Positions 20,382 to 26,975 of a DNA stretch of 36,390 bases are shown piece by piece. The stretch spans positions 1-36,390 of IMG/VR virus record IMGVR_UViG_3300042691_033374; one strand, given 5' to 3'. A program made the position numbers and the translations under genes. The notes beneath the pieces were generated by a model. The model ran no database searches. It was not told where the DNA came from and worked only from the letters and a program-made list of their open reading frames with translations. The DNA is from a virus. The number at the start of each line of letters is the position of its first letter. Position 1 is the first letter of the stretch.

Positions 20382-20500
20382 CGCCATTCACTACGGCGAA
20401 AAACGCATTCAGGGCGCATTCACCGCGCAAAAACGCATTCAAGGCGCGAAAAACACATTCAGGGCGCAAAAACGCATTCACACGCTGTTTTTTGCGCCCC
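20381..20500. repeat. Tract of degenerate ~20-bp direct repeats
   Basis: About six units built on ACGCATTCA followed by a GCGC/AAAA block occur from the stop of the small-terminase-like gene to 20500. They read ACGCCATTCA, ACGCATTCA, GCATTCA, ACGCATTCA, ACACATTCA and ACGCATTCA, mostly spaced by 15-22 bases. The tract ends in a hairpin. It is iteron-like and beside the presumed small terminase gene, so a packaging (pac/cos) or binding site is possible. Confidence 0.65.
20462..20499. terminator. Hairpin at the end of the repeat tract
   Basis: GGGCGCAAAAA at 20462-20472 pairs with TTTTTGCGCCC at 20489-20499 over 11 bp, with a 16-base loop. The A and T tracts are in the stem rather than after it, as in bidirectional attenuator-like hairpins. 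It probably ends transcription of the small terminase operon, although it could be another protein-binding repeat. Confidence 0.5.
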
Positions 20501-20604
20501 GCGCCTTTATAGTCGCCAGGTCCTAGCAGTGGGACCACGGGCGCCTGCGGATGACCCCAGCGCCCCGCTTTTCTCCGCCCCGCGCCCGCCAGCGCCGCTG
20601 AGCC

Positions 20605-20619
20605 TGAGAATCATTCTCA
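20605..20619. promoter_or_regulatory. Fur-box-like 7-1-7 palindrome
   Basis: TGAGAAT-C-ATTCTCA is a perfect 15-bp palindrome in very GC-rich DNA. It matches the 7-1-7 Fur box (TGATAAT-N-ATTATCA) at all but one base of each half-site. A host Fur protein or a phage regulator could bind it. No start codon lies close by on either strand. Confidence 0.45.
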
Positions 20620-20823
20620 CGCCAAAGGCTCCACGCCACAGCTAGCGCCTGGCCCCGGCCCCTGCGATTCCGCGCCCCGGTGTCAGGGTCGCAGTCTCCC
20701 CACCGGCCCCACGTGGGCGCCCCGCGCCCGGCGCGTAGCGGACACAGTTAGGACACAAAAGCTGCCTGCGCACCGCGCGCCCTCGCCACCCCGGCGCGTA
20801 GCGCAGCACGGGCGCAGCAAAAG

Positions 20824-20850
20824 GCCCCAACTGCAGGGCGCAGCTGGGGC
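20824..20850 (-). terminator. Terminator of the accessory minus operon
   Basis: On the minus strand, arms GCAGtTGGGGC and GCCCCAgCTGC pair over 10 of 11 positions around a 5-base loop, followed by CTTTT. This lies 36 bases after the stop of the last gene of the accessory operon and has stem plus T-run. Confidence 0.6.
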
Positions 20851-20855
20851 GGATT

Positions 20856-20881
20856 GGGCGCCCCATGGTTTCGGGGCGCCC
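20856..20881. terminator. Perfect 9-bp GC hairpin after the operon stop
   Basis: GGGCGCCCC at 20856-20864 and GGGGCGCCC at 20873-20881 form a perfect stem with an 8-base loop, 4 bases after the minus-strand stop codon. No T-tract follows directly. Together with the hairpin at 20824 it probably forms a tandem terminator. Confidence 0.5.
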
Positions 20882-20885
20882 GTGA

Positions 20886-21308
20886 TCAAAAGGGGCAATC
20901 CGGGGGCACCGGCTCCGGCGCCCCGGGCGCGGCGCGGGCGTCAGTGGTGGGCAAGCGAAACCGCGTTACGGGCGCTGATATCGCGCGGCGAAACTGCGCC
21001 AAGGCCGCGGCGTGCGCCCGCGTCGCCCGTACGGCGAGGCTCTCATCCCCAGCCGCCATAGCGCGCCCCGCGATGAGCTCAAGCCGGTGCAGCGAGAGCA
21101 TCGCTTGCCTGTCCAGCTCCGCGGGAGTGGCCGCGTCGCACAACTCAAACGATGCGGCCGCAACGTACCGGCGCGCTTGCCGCAGGCTCACGCCGTAGCG
21201 CTCCGCCAGGGTGGCCGCGGCGAAGGCGGAACCGGCGCCGGAGCTAAGAAGCTCGAGCGCGTCCCGCTCCCGCGCGGCCCGTTGCGCATCTGTAGCGCGC
21301 TCACCCAT
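20886..21308 (-). CDS. HTH protein with small-terminase-like architecture
   Basis: A 140-residue protein. The N-terminal 60 residues have a helix-turn-helix (AFAAATLAERYGVSLRQARR), followed by a helical part (LSLHRLELIAGRAMAAGDES) and a disordered Pro/Ala end. This plan parallels the presumed small terminase at 19962. It could be a second DNA-packaging adaptor, or a regulator of the accessory operon. It is the last gene of that operon, and its ATG overlaps the RHH gene by 8 bases. Confidence 0.5.
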   Translation of the reverse strand: MGERATDAQRAARERDALELLSSGAGSAFAAATLAERYGVSLRQARRYVAAASFELCDAATPAELDRQAMLSLHRLELIAGRAMAAGDESLAVRATRAHAAALAQFRRAISAPVTRFRLPTTDARAAPGAPEPVPPDCPF

Positions 21309-21459
21309 CGCGCCGCCCCAGCTTCCCGAACGCTTCCTGCAGCAGCACTGACGCCAGGTTCGACATGCTGCGCCCTTCCGCGTCCGCTTGCGCCTTAAGG
21401 CGCTCCATCACCGACGCGGGCAAGACAATAGAGATCCGCGCTGATTTGGGGCTGATCAC
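21301..21459 (-). CDS. 52-residue ribbon-helix-helix DNA-binding protein
   Basis: It starts at a GTG that overlaps the upstream stop (GTGA). The sequence is a compact RHH fold: strand ARISIVLPASV, helix MERLKAQADAEG, turn, helix MSNLASVLLQEAFGKL. It would act as a dimer that inserts the strands into the DNA major groove. It is probably an autoregulator of the accessory operon. Its full length is only the RHH domain. Confidence 0.75.
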   Translation of the reverse strand: MISPKSARISIVLPASVMERLKAQADAEGRSMSNLASVLLQEAFGKLGRRDG

Positions 21460-22352
21460 GGCTGAGCCTCCAGCACGAGAGGAGCGGGCGCAGCGCCTGG
21501 CCAGGGGTAAGGGTCATGCCGCCAGCTTTGATCGGGCGCCAGCAAGGGAAGGTCTGTACCTTCCGCGAGGAGCGCCGGGGTCAGTTGAGCGCGCAGGCGC
21601 TTCAGATCGCACCAGTAACCGGAGGAGCACCAGCCGCTTACTTCCTCCTCCCACTCCGGCCCGCACTCATCAAACAGCCAGCGCAGGGCGTCTTCGTCGA
21701 GTTCAGCGGCGCGCTCCTCGCCCCACCAGTCGTCGGCGCCTGAGGGCGCGAGCTCCTGCAGGGCTTCGCCCACCAGCTGGCGGAACTCAGACCGAAACGG
21801 GTCTTCCCACGCCTGCTGTTGCAGTTCGAGCTCGAGCGCGCTGTGATCCTCCTCGCTGATCAACGGATATGACTCCAGCGCCTGCAAGGTCTCGAGCATC
21901 TCCGGCGTGAGGAATCGCACGTCGAGACTGAGCCCGTCGGCGTCGCCGTCGGCGCGCTCAAGTTCGCGGGCGAAGTCTTCCCGGAAGACGCGGGCGTTAC
22001 TGCGCACGATGCTGGGCGCGTCGTAACCGCCCGGCCAGCGGCAATCGTCGTTGAGCCAATCGGAGCACCAAAGCAAGCGCGATTGCCAGCGCGTAGCGGC
22101 GCAGTAAAGGGCGGCCCGCTCCGCGGAACCGCGAGGGTATGGGGCGCCCTCAGGCTCAGCGCCGCCCCAGCTCCGGCCGGACTCAAGCGGCCAGAAGGAG
22201 GAGTCGTCGAGAGTGCGCAGCGCGTAGGACGCGCCGCCCTCCAGCTCGCGGCAATCGACGACCCAGCGGCCTTGGCAGCCGTCGAGAGCGTCGATCCGGC
22301 GCAGGAGCTCCGGCGAGAGGGTGGGCAGGCGCAGGGTAGTGGTTCCGGTCAT
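21456..22352 (-). CDS. Acidic 298-residue accessory protein, unknown
   Basis: The protein is strongly acidic and Trp-rich. A recognisable centre is LTPEMLETLQALESYPLISE followed by EDHSALELELQQQAWEDPFR. I recall a 'YP(V/L)(L/I)(D/S)EEDxSxLExE' motif from phage and plasmid accessory proteins, without an assigned function. Late segments include DDWWGEERAAELDEDALRWL and ECGPEWEEEVSGW. High acidity and its place directly after an ArdA-like gene make a DNA-mimic or anti-defence role plausible; this is inference. It has no membrane segment or enzyme motif. Confidence 0.55.
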   Translation of the reverse strand: MTGTTTLRLPTLSPELLRRIDALDGCQGRWVVDCRELEGGASYALRTLDDSSFWPLESGRSWGGAEPEGAPYPRGSAERAALYCAATRWQSRLLWCSDWLNDDCRWPGGYDAPSIVRSNARVFREDFARELERADGDADGLSLDVRFLTPEMLETLQALESYPLISEEDHSALELELQQQAWEDPFRSEFRQLVGEALQELAPSGADDWWGEERAAELDEDALRWLFDECGPEWEEEVSGWCSSGYWCDLKRLRAQLTPALLAEGTDLPLLAPDQSWRHDPYPWPGAAPAPLVLEAQP

Positions 22353-22355
22353 GGC

Positions 22356-23024
22356 TCAAACGCTCCGAATCACGTGGAATTCGCCAGCGCTGGCGGCCGG
22401 GATGAGCGCGTAACCGTCGCCCATCACCAGCTCGTGCCACGCGGCTGCCCAATCGATGCAGTTATGCGGCCAGCGAAGTTCGGCGTCGATTGCGCACAGC
22501 TCCTCCGCCAGCTCCTCCGCGTAGGTAGCGCCCGCGCGCTCCTCGCTCCAGCCGCTAGCGGTTCCGCAGTAGGCATCGCATAGGTCTTCAGAGTCAATGC
22601 CGTGGGCGTCGAGCTCCTGCAGCAGTCGCGCGACTTCGGCCGGCGTGCCGTCGGGATCAATGCCGCGCTCCTCCAGCGCGTCGAGCCACTCCTCAGTGAG
22701 CCAGAAGCCGCAGTCGCTGGAGTCGCCGGCGTGGCCGCCGAAGTAAAAGCCGACGGGCGCAAGGGCGCCCAGCAGTTCTTCTGTGGCGCTGAGCGCGTGC
22801 CATGCGGCTTCGGTTGGCTCAGTGCCCACCAGCTCATCGGCGCGATTGGCAAGGGCGGCGACTTCGGCCCGGTCGTACTCGCCCAGCTCAGCGCCTTCAA
22901 CGCCCAGCTCGCGCAGGGCGTCGAGCGTGCGCAGGTACGCGGCCGCTAGGTGATCAGGGCGCAGCGTGCCGTGAGAGCACTGCCAAGGGAAGCGCTGCAG
23001 TTGTGCGTGGGTGTAGGTCTGCAT
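22356..23024 (-). CDS. ArdA-like anti-restriction protein candidate
   Basis: A 222-residue acidic protein from the ATG at 23024. The C-terminal 75 residues carry an ArdA-like pattern: DLCDAYCGTASGWSEERAGA, TYAEELAEEL, then PHNCIDWAAAWHELVMGDG and a final strand EFHVIR. ArdA proteins mimic B-form DNA and block type I restriction enzymes. The N-terminal half (LRTLDALRELGVEGAELGEY and on) is less clear, and some ArdA motifs may be missing. The neighbours are small regulators and another acidic protein, which suits an anti-defence island. The match is by eye, hence the moderate confidence. Confidence 0.5.
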   Translation of the reverse strand: MQTYTHAQLQRFPWQCSHGTLRPDHLAAAYLRTLDALRELGVEGAELGEYDRAEVAALANRADELVGTEPTEAAWHALSATEELLGALAPVGFYFGGHAGDSSDCGFWLTEEWLDALEERGIDPDGTPAEVARLLQELDAHGIDSEDLCDAYCGTASGWSEERAGATYAEELAEELCAIDAELRWPHNCIDWAAAWHELVMGDGYALIPAASAGEFHVIRSV

Positions 23025-23026
23025 GA

Positions 23027-23233
23027 TCAGTAACCGGTAGCGGTGGAAAGAACGGGCGCCGGGCGCGTGGCACAGTGGGCGGCGCTCCGGCCAGCGGCCG
23101 CGGCTTCCGCGGCGCACCGGCGATGGGCGAGGGCGCAAGCGGCTGCACCAGCGGTGGTGACGGCGAGGGCGCAAGCGCTAACGGCGAGGGCAGCACCGGC
23201 GAGGGCGCAAGCCGCGTAGGTAGTGGGGCGCAT
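23027..23233 (-). CDS. Ala-rich small membrane protein with 12-residue repeats
   Basis: A 68-residue protein starting MRPTTYAACALAGAALAVSA. Residues 5-36 are almost entirely Ala, Leu, Val and Cys, enough for a membrane helix or signal peptide. Three ACALA units recur every 12 residues, encoded by exact 15-bp DNA repeats 36 bases apart. The rest is Ala/Arg-rich. It ends 2 bases before the ArdA-like start and begins 4 bases after the previous gene, so it fits the operon. A repeat-driven chance ORF cannot be excluded. Confidence 0.4.
   Translation of the reverse strand: MRPTTYAACALAGAALAVSACALAVTTAGAAACALAHRRCAAEAAAAGRSAAHCATRPAPVLSTATGY
23126..23212. repeat. Three exact 15-bp repeats with 36-bp period
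   Basis: GGCGAGGGCGCAAGC occurs at 23126-23140, 23162-23176 and 23198-23212. A fourth, 13-of-15 copy lies at 23406-23420 in the adjacent gene. The exact 36-base spacing preserves the reading frame of the minus-strand protein. Confidence 0.75.
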
Positions 23234-23237
23234 CGGC

Positions 23238-23426
23238 TTAGGCCCCAGCAAGGGCGCGTTGCACCGCGTAGCGGCTGCACCCCAGGCGGTCCGCTATGGC
23301 GCGCTGCGATGCACCGGTGCGCGCGATCCGGCGAATACGTTGCGGGCGCGATTCTGTGGCCCAAAGGATCACGATCAGTGGGAGCAACAGCAGAACCGTT
23401 GCCCACGCGAGGGCGCAAGTAAACAT
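23238..23426 (-). CDS. 62-residue membrane-anchored HTH protein
   Basis: A single hydrophobic helix (residues about 4-23, CALAWATVLLLLPLIVILWA) is followed by a basic stretch (SRPQRIRRIA) and a resolvase/HTH_7-like helix-turn-helix (GASQRAIADRLGCSRYAVQR). A transmembrane anchor and a DNA-binding domain in 62 residues is unusual. It is the first gene of the accessory operon, so it may control it from the membrane or tether DNA. The ATG at 23426 was chosen; an in-frame TTG at 23528 would add a basic, less plausible N-terminus. Confidence 0.55.
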   Translation of the reverse strand: MFTCALAWATVLLLLPLIVILWATESRPQRIRRIARTGASQRAIADRLGCSRYAVQRALAGA

Positions 23427-23931
23427 GTGTCTTGTGCAGTGGGAATGTGAGCCGCCCCGCGCAAAGGCAGGGCTGAAAAATTTTTCGCGGCGCAGAATGC
23501 TGCGCGATTTCAAATCTTTCAAGCTCAAGCTCGACTCTACCTATTGAGAGTTAAGCGGCTTCCCGCAGCACGGTGCTGCACCGCAAACGTTGATATCTCT
23601 TAACACTGTGTCCTGCGTACCTGCTGCAGTGGCAGTTACGCAGGACTGGACACGCTGCACCGCAACGGATCCGGGAGATTCGGCACCGCAGCGCTGGACA
23701 CCAGCTACAGGCGCCCGGCGCCCACTCACCAGCAGCCCCACCCCCACACAAAGGCCGCAGCGCGCCAGGGGAACACTCCCTACCTCCCACCTGCAGCACC
23801 AAAATCCGCCACCTCTAAATAGGTAGCGCTCACTCAGAGCTCCAGGTCGGCCTATTTAGCCCTCCCCCACCCTCGGTTCCACCCCCAACCGCCCCTTCGT
23901 ACCCTATGTATAGAACTGCGTTTGGGTGTAA
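23427..23931. other. 505-base intergenic region between accessory operon and terminase
   Basis: No convincing gene. It holds the palindrome GAAAAATTTTTC (23475-23486) next to a perfect GCGCAG-AATG-CTGCGC hairpin (23490-23505), a large inverted repeat (23610-23646), CTAAATAGG (23815-23823) facing CCTATTTAG (23851-23859), and TATAG just before the terminase start. It is likely to contain the promoter for each flanking operon. Confidence 0.55.
23610..23646. repeat. Large imperfect inverted repeat (10-bp perfect outer arms)
   Basis: GTCCTGCGTA (23610-23619) and TACGCAGGAC (23637-23646) are perfect arms. Inside, CTGC (23621-23624) pairs with GCAG (23632-23635). A GCTGCACCGCAA direct repeat flanks it (about 23574 and 23654). 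It could be a binding site, a recombination site or a stable RNA hairpin. Confidence 0.55.
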
Positions 23932-25284
23932 GTGGGAATTCTTGGCATTGTTCCGGGCGGAAAGTGCCTCGATGCGCCCATCGCCGTCGACACCCGCTGC
24001 AGCACCACCTACACCGCCCTACGCGACTCCATCTACGAGTCCCTTCTGCCGCACCAGCGCGCCTTCATCGACGACACCGACCACCTGCTCCTGGGCTTAT
24101 GCGCCGGTTTCGGCGCCGGCAAGACCGTCGCCCTGTGCGCCAAGGCTGTCTTTTTGGCGATGGACAACCCCGGCAAGGTCGGCGCCGTCTTCGAGCCCAC
24201 GTTCCAGATGGTCCTCGACGTGTGGGTCCGCAGCTTCGACGAGTTCCTAGACCGCTTCAACATCGAGTACGACTACCGCGCCAGCCCCCAGCCCGAATAC
24301 ACCCTCCACCTCCCCCACGGCCAATGCACGATCCTCTGCCGCACCCTCGAAGCAGTAAACCGCATCCGCGGCACCAACCTCGCATTTAGTTTGGCCGACG
24401 AAATCGACACCAGTAAGTATGAAATAGCGCAAAAGGGCATGGAGATGATCCTCGCCCGACTGCGAGGCGGCACACACCCCCAGTTCGCCATGGCGTCCAC
24501 GCCTGAGGGCTACGGAATGATGTGGCAAACGTTCGACCAAAAGGCCGGCCCCGACCGCCACCTCATCCGCGCCAAAACGCTCGACAACCCCCACCTCCCC
24601 CCAGGTTTCGTCGACTCCCTCTACGCCAACTACCCACCCCAGCTCCTCGCCGCCTACCTCCAGGGCCACTTCACCGCCCTCGACAAAACAACGGTCTACA
24701 GCTATTTCGACCGCGACGTGCACTGGAGCGACGAAGAAATCCGCGCCGACGACATGATCTACGCGGGATGCGACTTCAACGTCGGCACCTGCTTCATCGA
24801 AATCTGCATCCGCCGCGGCGACGTGTACCACTTCCTCACCGAATTCCACGTCAAGGACACGCCCACCATCGCCACCCGCCTCAAGGAGCAATACGGCGAC
24901 CACATCGACCGCGGCCTCCTCACGGTCGTCCCCGACGCCGCCAGCAAGCACCGCACCACGACCAACGCCAGCGAAAGCGACCTCGCCATCCTCAAGCGCC
25001 ACGGCCTCCGCATCAAGATCCAAAACGCCAACCCCCTCGTCGAGGACCGCGTCAACGCCGTCCAGATGCTCCTGCTGCACAACCGCCTCCGCATCCACCC
25101 CAGCTGCAAATACCTCATCCGCGCCCTCGAAACGCAGACCTACAACCAAAAAGGCACCCCCGACAAATCAGGCACCGGCCTCGACGACAAATCCGGCCCA
25201 GTCGACGCCATGGGCTACGTGATCTACAGCCTCGCCGGCCTCCGCCGATACCAAACCGGCGGCAGCAACTTCCAGTTCAAGTAA
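23932..25284 (+). CDS. terL: Terminase large subunit
   Basis: A 450-residue packaging motor. Walker A is LCAGFGAGKTVAL (Lys64) and Walker B is FSLADEID (Asp156, Glu157), with the preceding motif FEPTFQMVLDVW. The C-terminal nuclease domain shows AGCDFNVGTC with an acidic active-site residue, a central VPDAASKHR, and a late Asp-rich segment (DDKSGPVDAMGYVIY). It cuts concatemers and drives DNA into proheads using ATP. The GTG at 23932 was chosen as the only start that leaves the N-terminus intact. No late element lies directly upstream. It is separated from the presumed small subunit by the accessory island. Confidence 0.93.
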   Translation: MGILGIVPGGKCLDAPIAVDTRCSTTYTALRDSIYESLLPHQRAFIDDTDHLLLGLCAGFGAGKTVALCAKAVFLAMDNPGKVGAVFEPTFQMVLDVWVRSFDEFLDRFNIEYDYRASPQPEYTLHLPHGQCTILCRTLEAVNRIRGTNLAFSLADEIDTSKYEIAQKGMEMILARLRGGTHPQFAMASTPEGYGMMWQTFDQKAGPDRHLIRAKTLDNPHLPPGFVDSLYANYPPQLLAAYLQGHFTALDKTTVYSYFDRDVHWSDEEIRADDMIYAGCDFNVGTCFIEICIRRGDVYHFLTEFHVKDTPTIATRLKEQYGDHIDRGLLTVVPDAASKHRTTTNASESDLAILKRHGLRIKIQNANPLVEDRVNAVQMLLLHNRLRIHPSCKYLIRALETQTYNQKGTPDKSGTGLDDKSGPVDAMGYVIYSLAGLRRYQTGGSNFQFK

Positions 25285-25300
25285 GCGCCGGTGCGCGCGC

Positions 25301-25310
25301 GGAATCCTAG
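25301..25310 (+). promoter_or_regulatory. Late-gene element, variant copy (GGAATCCTAG)
   Basis: This differs by one base from the variant at 150-159 and lies 24 bases before the portal GTG start. Confidence 0.4.
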
Positions 25311-25334
25311 GCAACAAAGCGCTTGTAGTTGTAA

Positions 25335-26906
25335 GTGGCGGCCACCAACAGCACCTACACCGGCTACGACTTCACCGCCGCCCGCAAATTCACCCCCCTC
25401 CCCGCACTCGCCCCACCCGGCGCGGCCGACGACCCCAGCGTCCACAGCGCCGCAGTGCTCTCCATGCTCCCCAAGTGGGACCCCATCAACGTCTGCATGG
25501 GTGGCACCAGCGCGCTCCGCGCCGAAAGCCGCCGCCTAATCCCCCAGGAACCCCGCGAGGACGACAGCGCCTACCAGCGCCGCATCTACCACGCCGTCCT
25601 CCCCCCATTCCTCCAGCGCCTCGCCAGCCAAGCCGCCGGCCTCATCCTGCGCAAGGGCATCCAACTCCAAGGCGACCCCTACTGGGAGCAATGGGCCAAC
25701 AACGTCTGCGGTGACGGCACCACCCTCAACAGCTTTGCGCGCCAACAACTCGAAACCGCCCTGCTTTACGGCCACAGCAGCGCCATCGTCGACTACGACC
25801 CCACCCCAGCCCGCACGCTCGCCGACCTCCGCACCCGTCGCAGCGCCCCCTACCTCATCCACGTCCACCCCCAAACCATCCGCGGCTGGCGCACCCACAA
25901 CAACAACCCCCAAGCCGAACTCACCCAAGTCCGCATCCACGAGCTCGCCCTGCGCGACGTAGGCCGCTTCGGCGAAGAACAGGTGGAGCAGATCCGCATT
26001 TTGGAGCCCGGCCGCTACGAGCTCTGGCGCAAGGACACCCCCGGCACCTGGGTGCTCTACGAAAGCGGTAACACCGACCTCGACCGCCTCCCATTCGTCA
26101 CCGTCTACGGCAACCGCAGCGCCACGCTCCTCAGCGTCCCACCCCTGCTGGAAGTCGCCTACCTCAACATCGCCTACGCCCAGCGCTTCTGCGACTACAT
26201 GCACAGCGTCCACGTCGGCTCAATGCCGATCCTGACGCTGCGCGGCTTCGACCCCGACTCCGAAAGCCCCCTGGGCATCAGCGTCAACACCGCGCTCCTG
26301 CTCCCAGTCGACGGCGGCGGCGAATTCATCCAACCCACCACCGACGCCTTCGACAGCCAACTGAAGTGCTTAGAGGCGCTGGAAGAGCAAATTTCGCGCC
26401 TCGGCATCAACACCCTCACCCGCCAAAACACCACCAACGCCGCCGCGGAATCCAAGCGAATGGACCGGATCGACAGCGACTCGATCATGGCCCTGATTAG
26501 CGCCGACCTCGCCAACGCCCTCACCTCCATGCTCGAAGTCGCCGCCCAATACGTCGGCCTCGAGCCCCCGCAAGTCGTCATCGAACAGGACTACGACAAC
26601 AAGCTCCTCGACGGCAACTCCATCACCGCCATGCTCCAGCTCTTCATGCAAAACGCCATCAGCCAAGAGACGCTGCTCGACGTGCTCCAGCAAGGCGAAG
26701 TCCTCCCCGCAGGTTTGGACATCGACGAAGAAGTCACCCGCACCCGGGACTACATCAACGAGCAAAACACCGCCCTGGGCCTCGACCCCCTCGCCATGGA
26801 CCCCGACGCCCTGACGCGCACCAACGCCGCCCGCGCCGGCCAGGGCGAATCCATGTCAAGCCAAACCCTCCCCACCCCCATGCGCCCCGGCCGCAACCCC
26901 GCCTAA
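25335..26906 (+). CDS. Portal protein (DUF4055-like)
   Basis: A 523-residue protein. The N-terminal part (LPKWDPINVCMGGTSALRAE, LPPFLQRLASQAAGLILRKG) and middle (LPFVTVYGNRSATLLSVPPL, LLEVAYLNIAYAQRFCDYMH) match the DUF4055 portal type. It has a late helical region (RQNTTNAAAESKRMDRIDSD) and a C-terminal crown-like helix. As a dodecamer at one vertex it would serve the terminase motor and the head-tail joint. The start is a GTG 24 bases after the late-element variant. Confidence 0.85.
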   Translation: MAATNSTYTGYDFTAARKFTPLPALAPPGAADDPSVHSAAVLSMLPKWDPINVCMGGTSALRAESRRLIPQEPREDDSAYQRRIYHAVLPPFLQRLASQAAGLILRKGIQLQGDPYWEQWANNVCGDGTTLNSFARQQLETALLYGHSSAIVDYDPTPARTLADLRTRRSAPYLIHVHPQTIRGWRTHNNNPQAELTQVRIHELALRDVGRFGEEQVEQIRILEPGRYELWRKDTPGTWVLYESGNTDLDRLPFVTVYGNRSATLLSVPPLLEVAYLNIAYAQRFCDYMHSVHVGSMPILTLRGFDPDSESPLGISVNTALLLPVDGGGEFIQPTTDAFDSQLKCLEALEEQISRLGINTLTRQNTTNAAAESKRMDRIDSDSIMALISADLANALTSMLEVAAQYVGLEPPQVVIEQDYDNKLLDGNSITAMLQLFMQNAISQETLLDVLQQGEVLPAGLDIDEEVTRTRDYINEQNTALGLDPLAMDPDALTRTNAARAGQGESMSSQTLPTPMRPGRNPA

Positions 26907-26918
26907 CGGCCAACAGCC

Positions 26919-26975
26919 ATGCGCCACCACCCCCGCGAGGAGCGCACCGGGCACTTTCTCCCGCGTAGCGCATGA
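26919..26975 (+). CDS. 18-codon leader ORF coupled to the head protein gene
   Basis: An ATG at 26919 opens a short frame (MRHHPREERTGHFLPRSA) whose TGA overlaps the next ATG (ATGA). It may be a translated leader that sets the level of the downstream gene, or chance. It carries GAGGAG internally, about 23 bases before the main start. Confidence 0.25.
   Translation: MRHHPREERTGHFLPRSA

Larger units (their letters stand above)
20501..20885. other. Gene-free GC-rich spacer between convergent operons
   Basis: No convincing gene. It contains a -10-like TATAGT (20508-20513), a Fur-box-like palindrome (20605-20619), two copies of CCCGGCGCGTAGCG (near 20726 and 20791), and two hairpins just after the minus-strand gene. 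Short minus-strand frames here are Arg/Pro/Gly-rich and look like noise. Confidence 0.5.

Noticed and set aside
20642-20898. Two overlapping minus-strand ORFs of 71-74 codons
   Set aside because: They cross both terminator-like hairpins and have Arg/Pro/Gly-rich sequence with no start signals.
23126-23212. CRISPR array
   Set aside because: The 36-bp period recalled a CRISPR, but the repeat is only 15 bp with 21-bp related spacers, in frame with a protein and without Cas genes.
23541-23826. Short ORFs on both strands in the spacer before the terminase gene
   Set aside because: They run through the large inverted repeat and have low-complexity Thr/Pro or Cys/Val composition; no homologous pattern.
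24247-25149. 300-codon minus-strand open frame
   Set aside because: Antisense to the terminase large subunit, with the same Val/Ala/Glu/Gly shadow composition and no motif.
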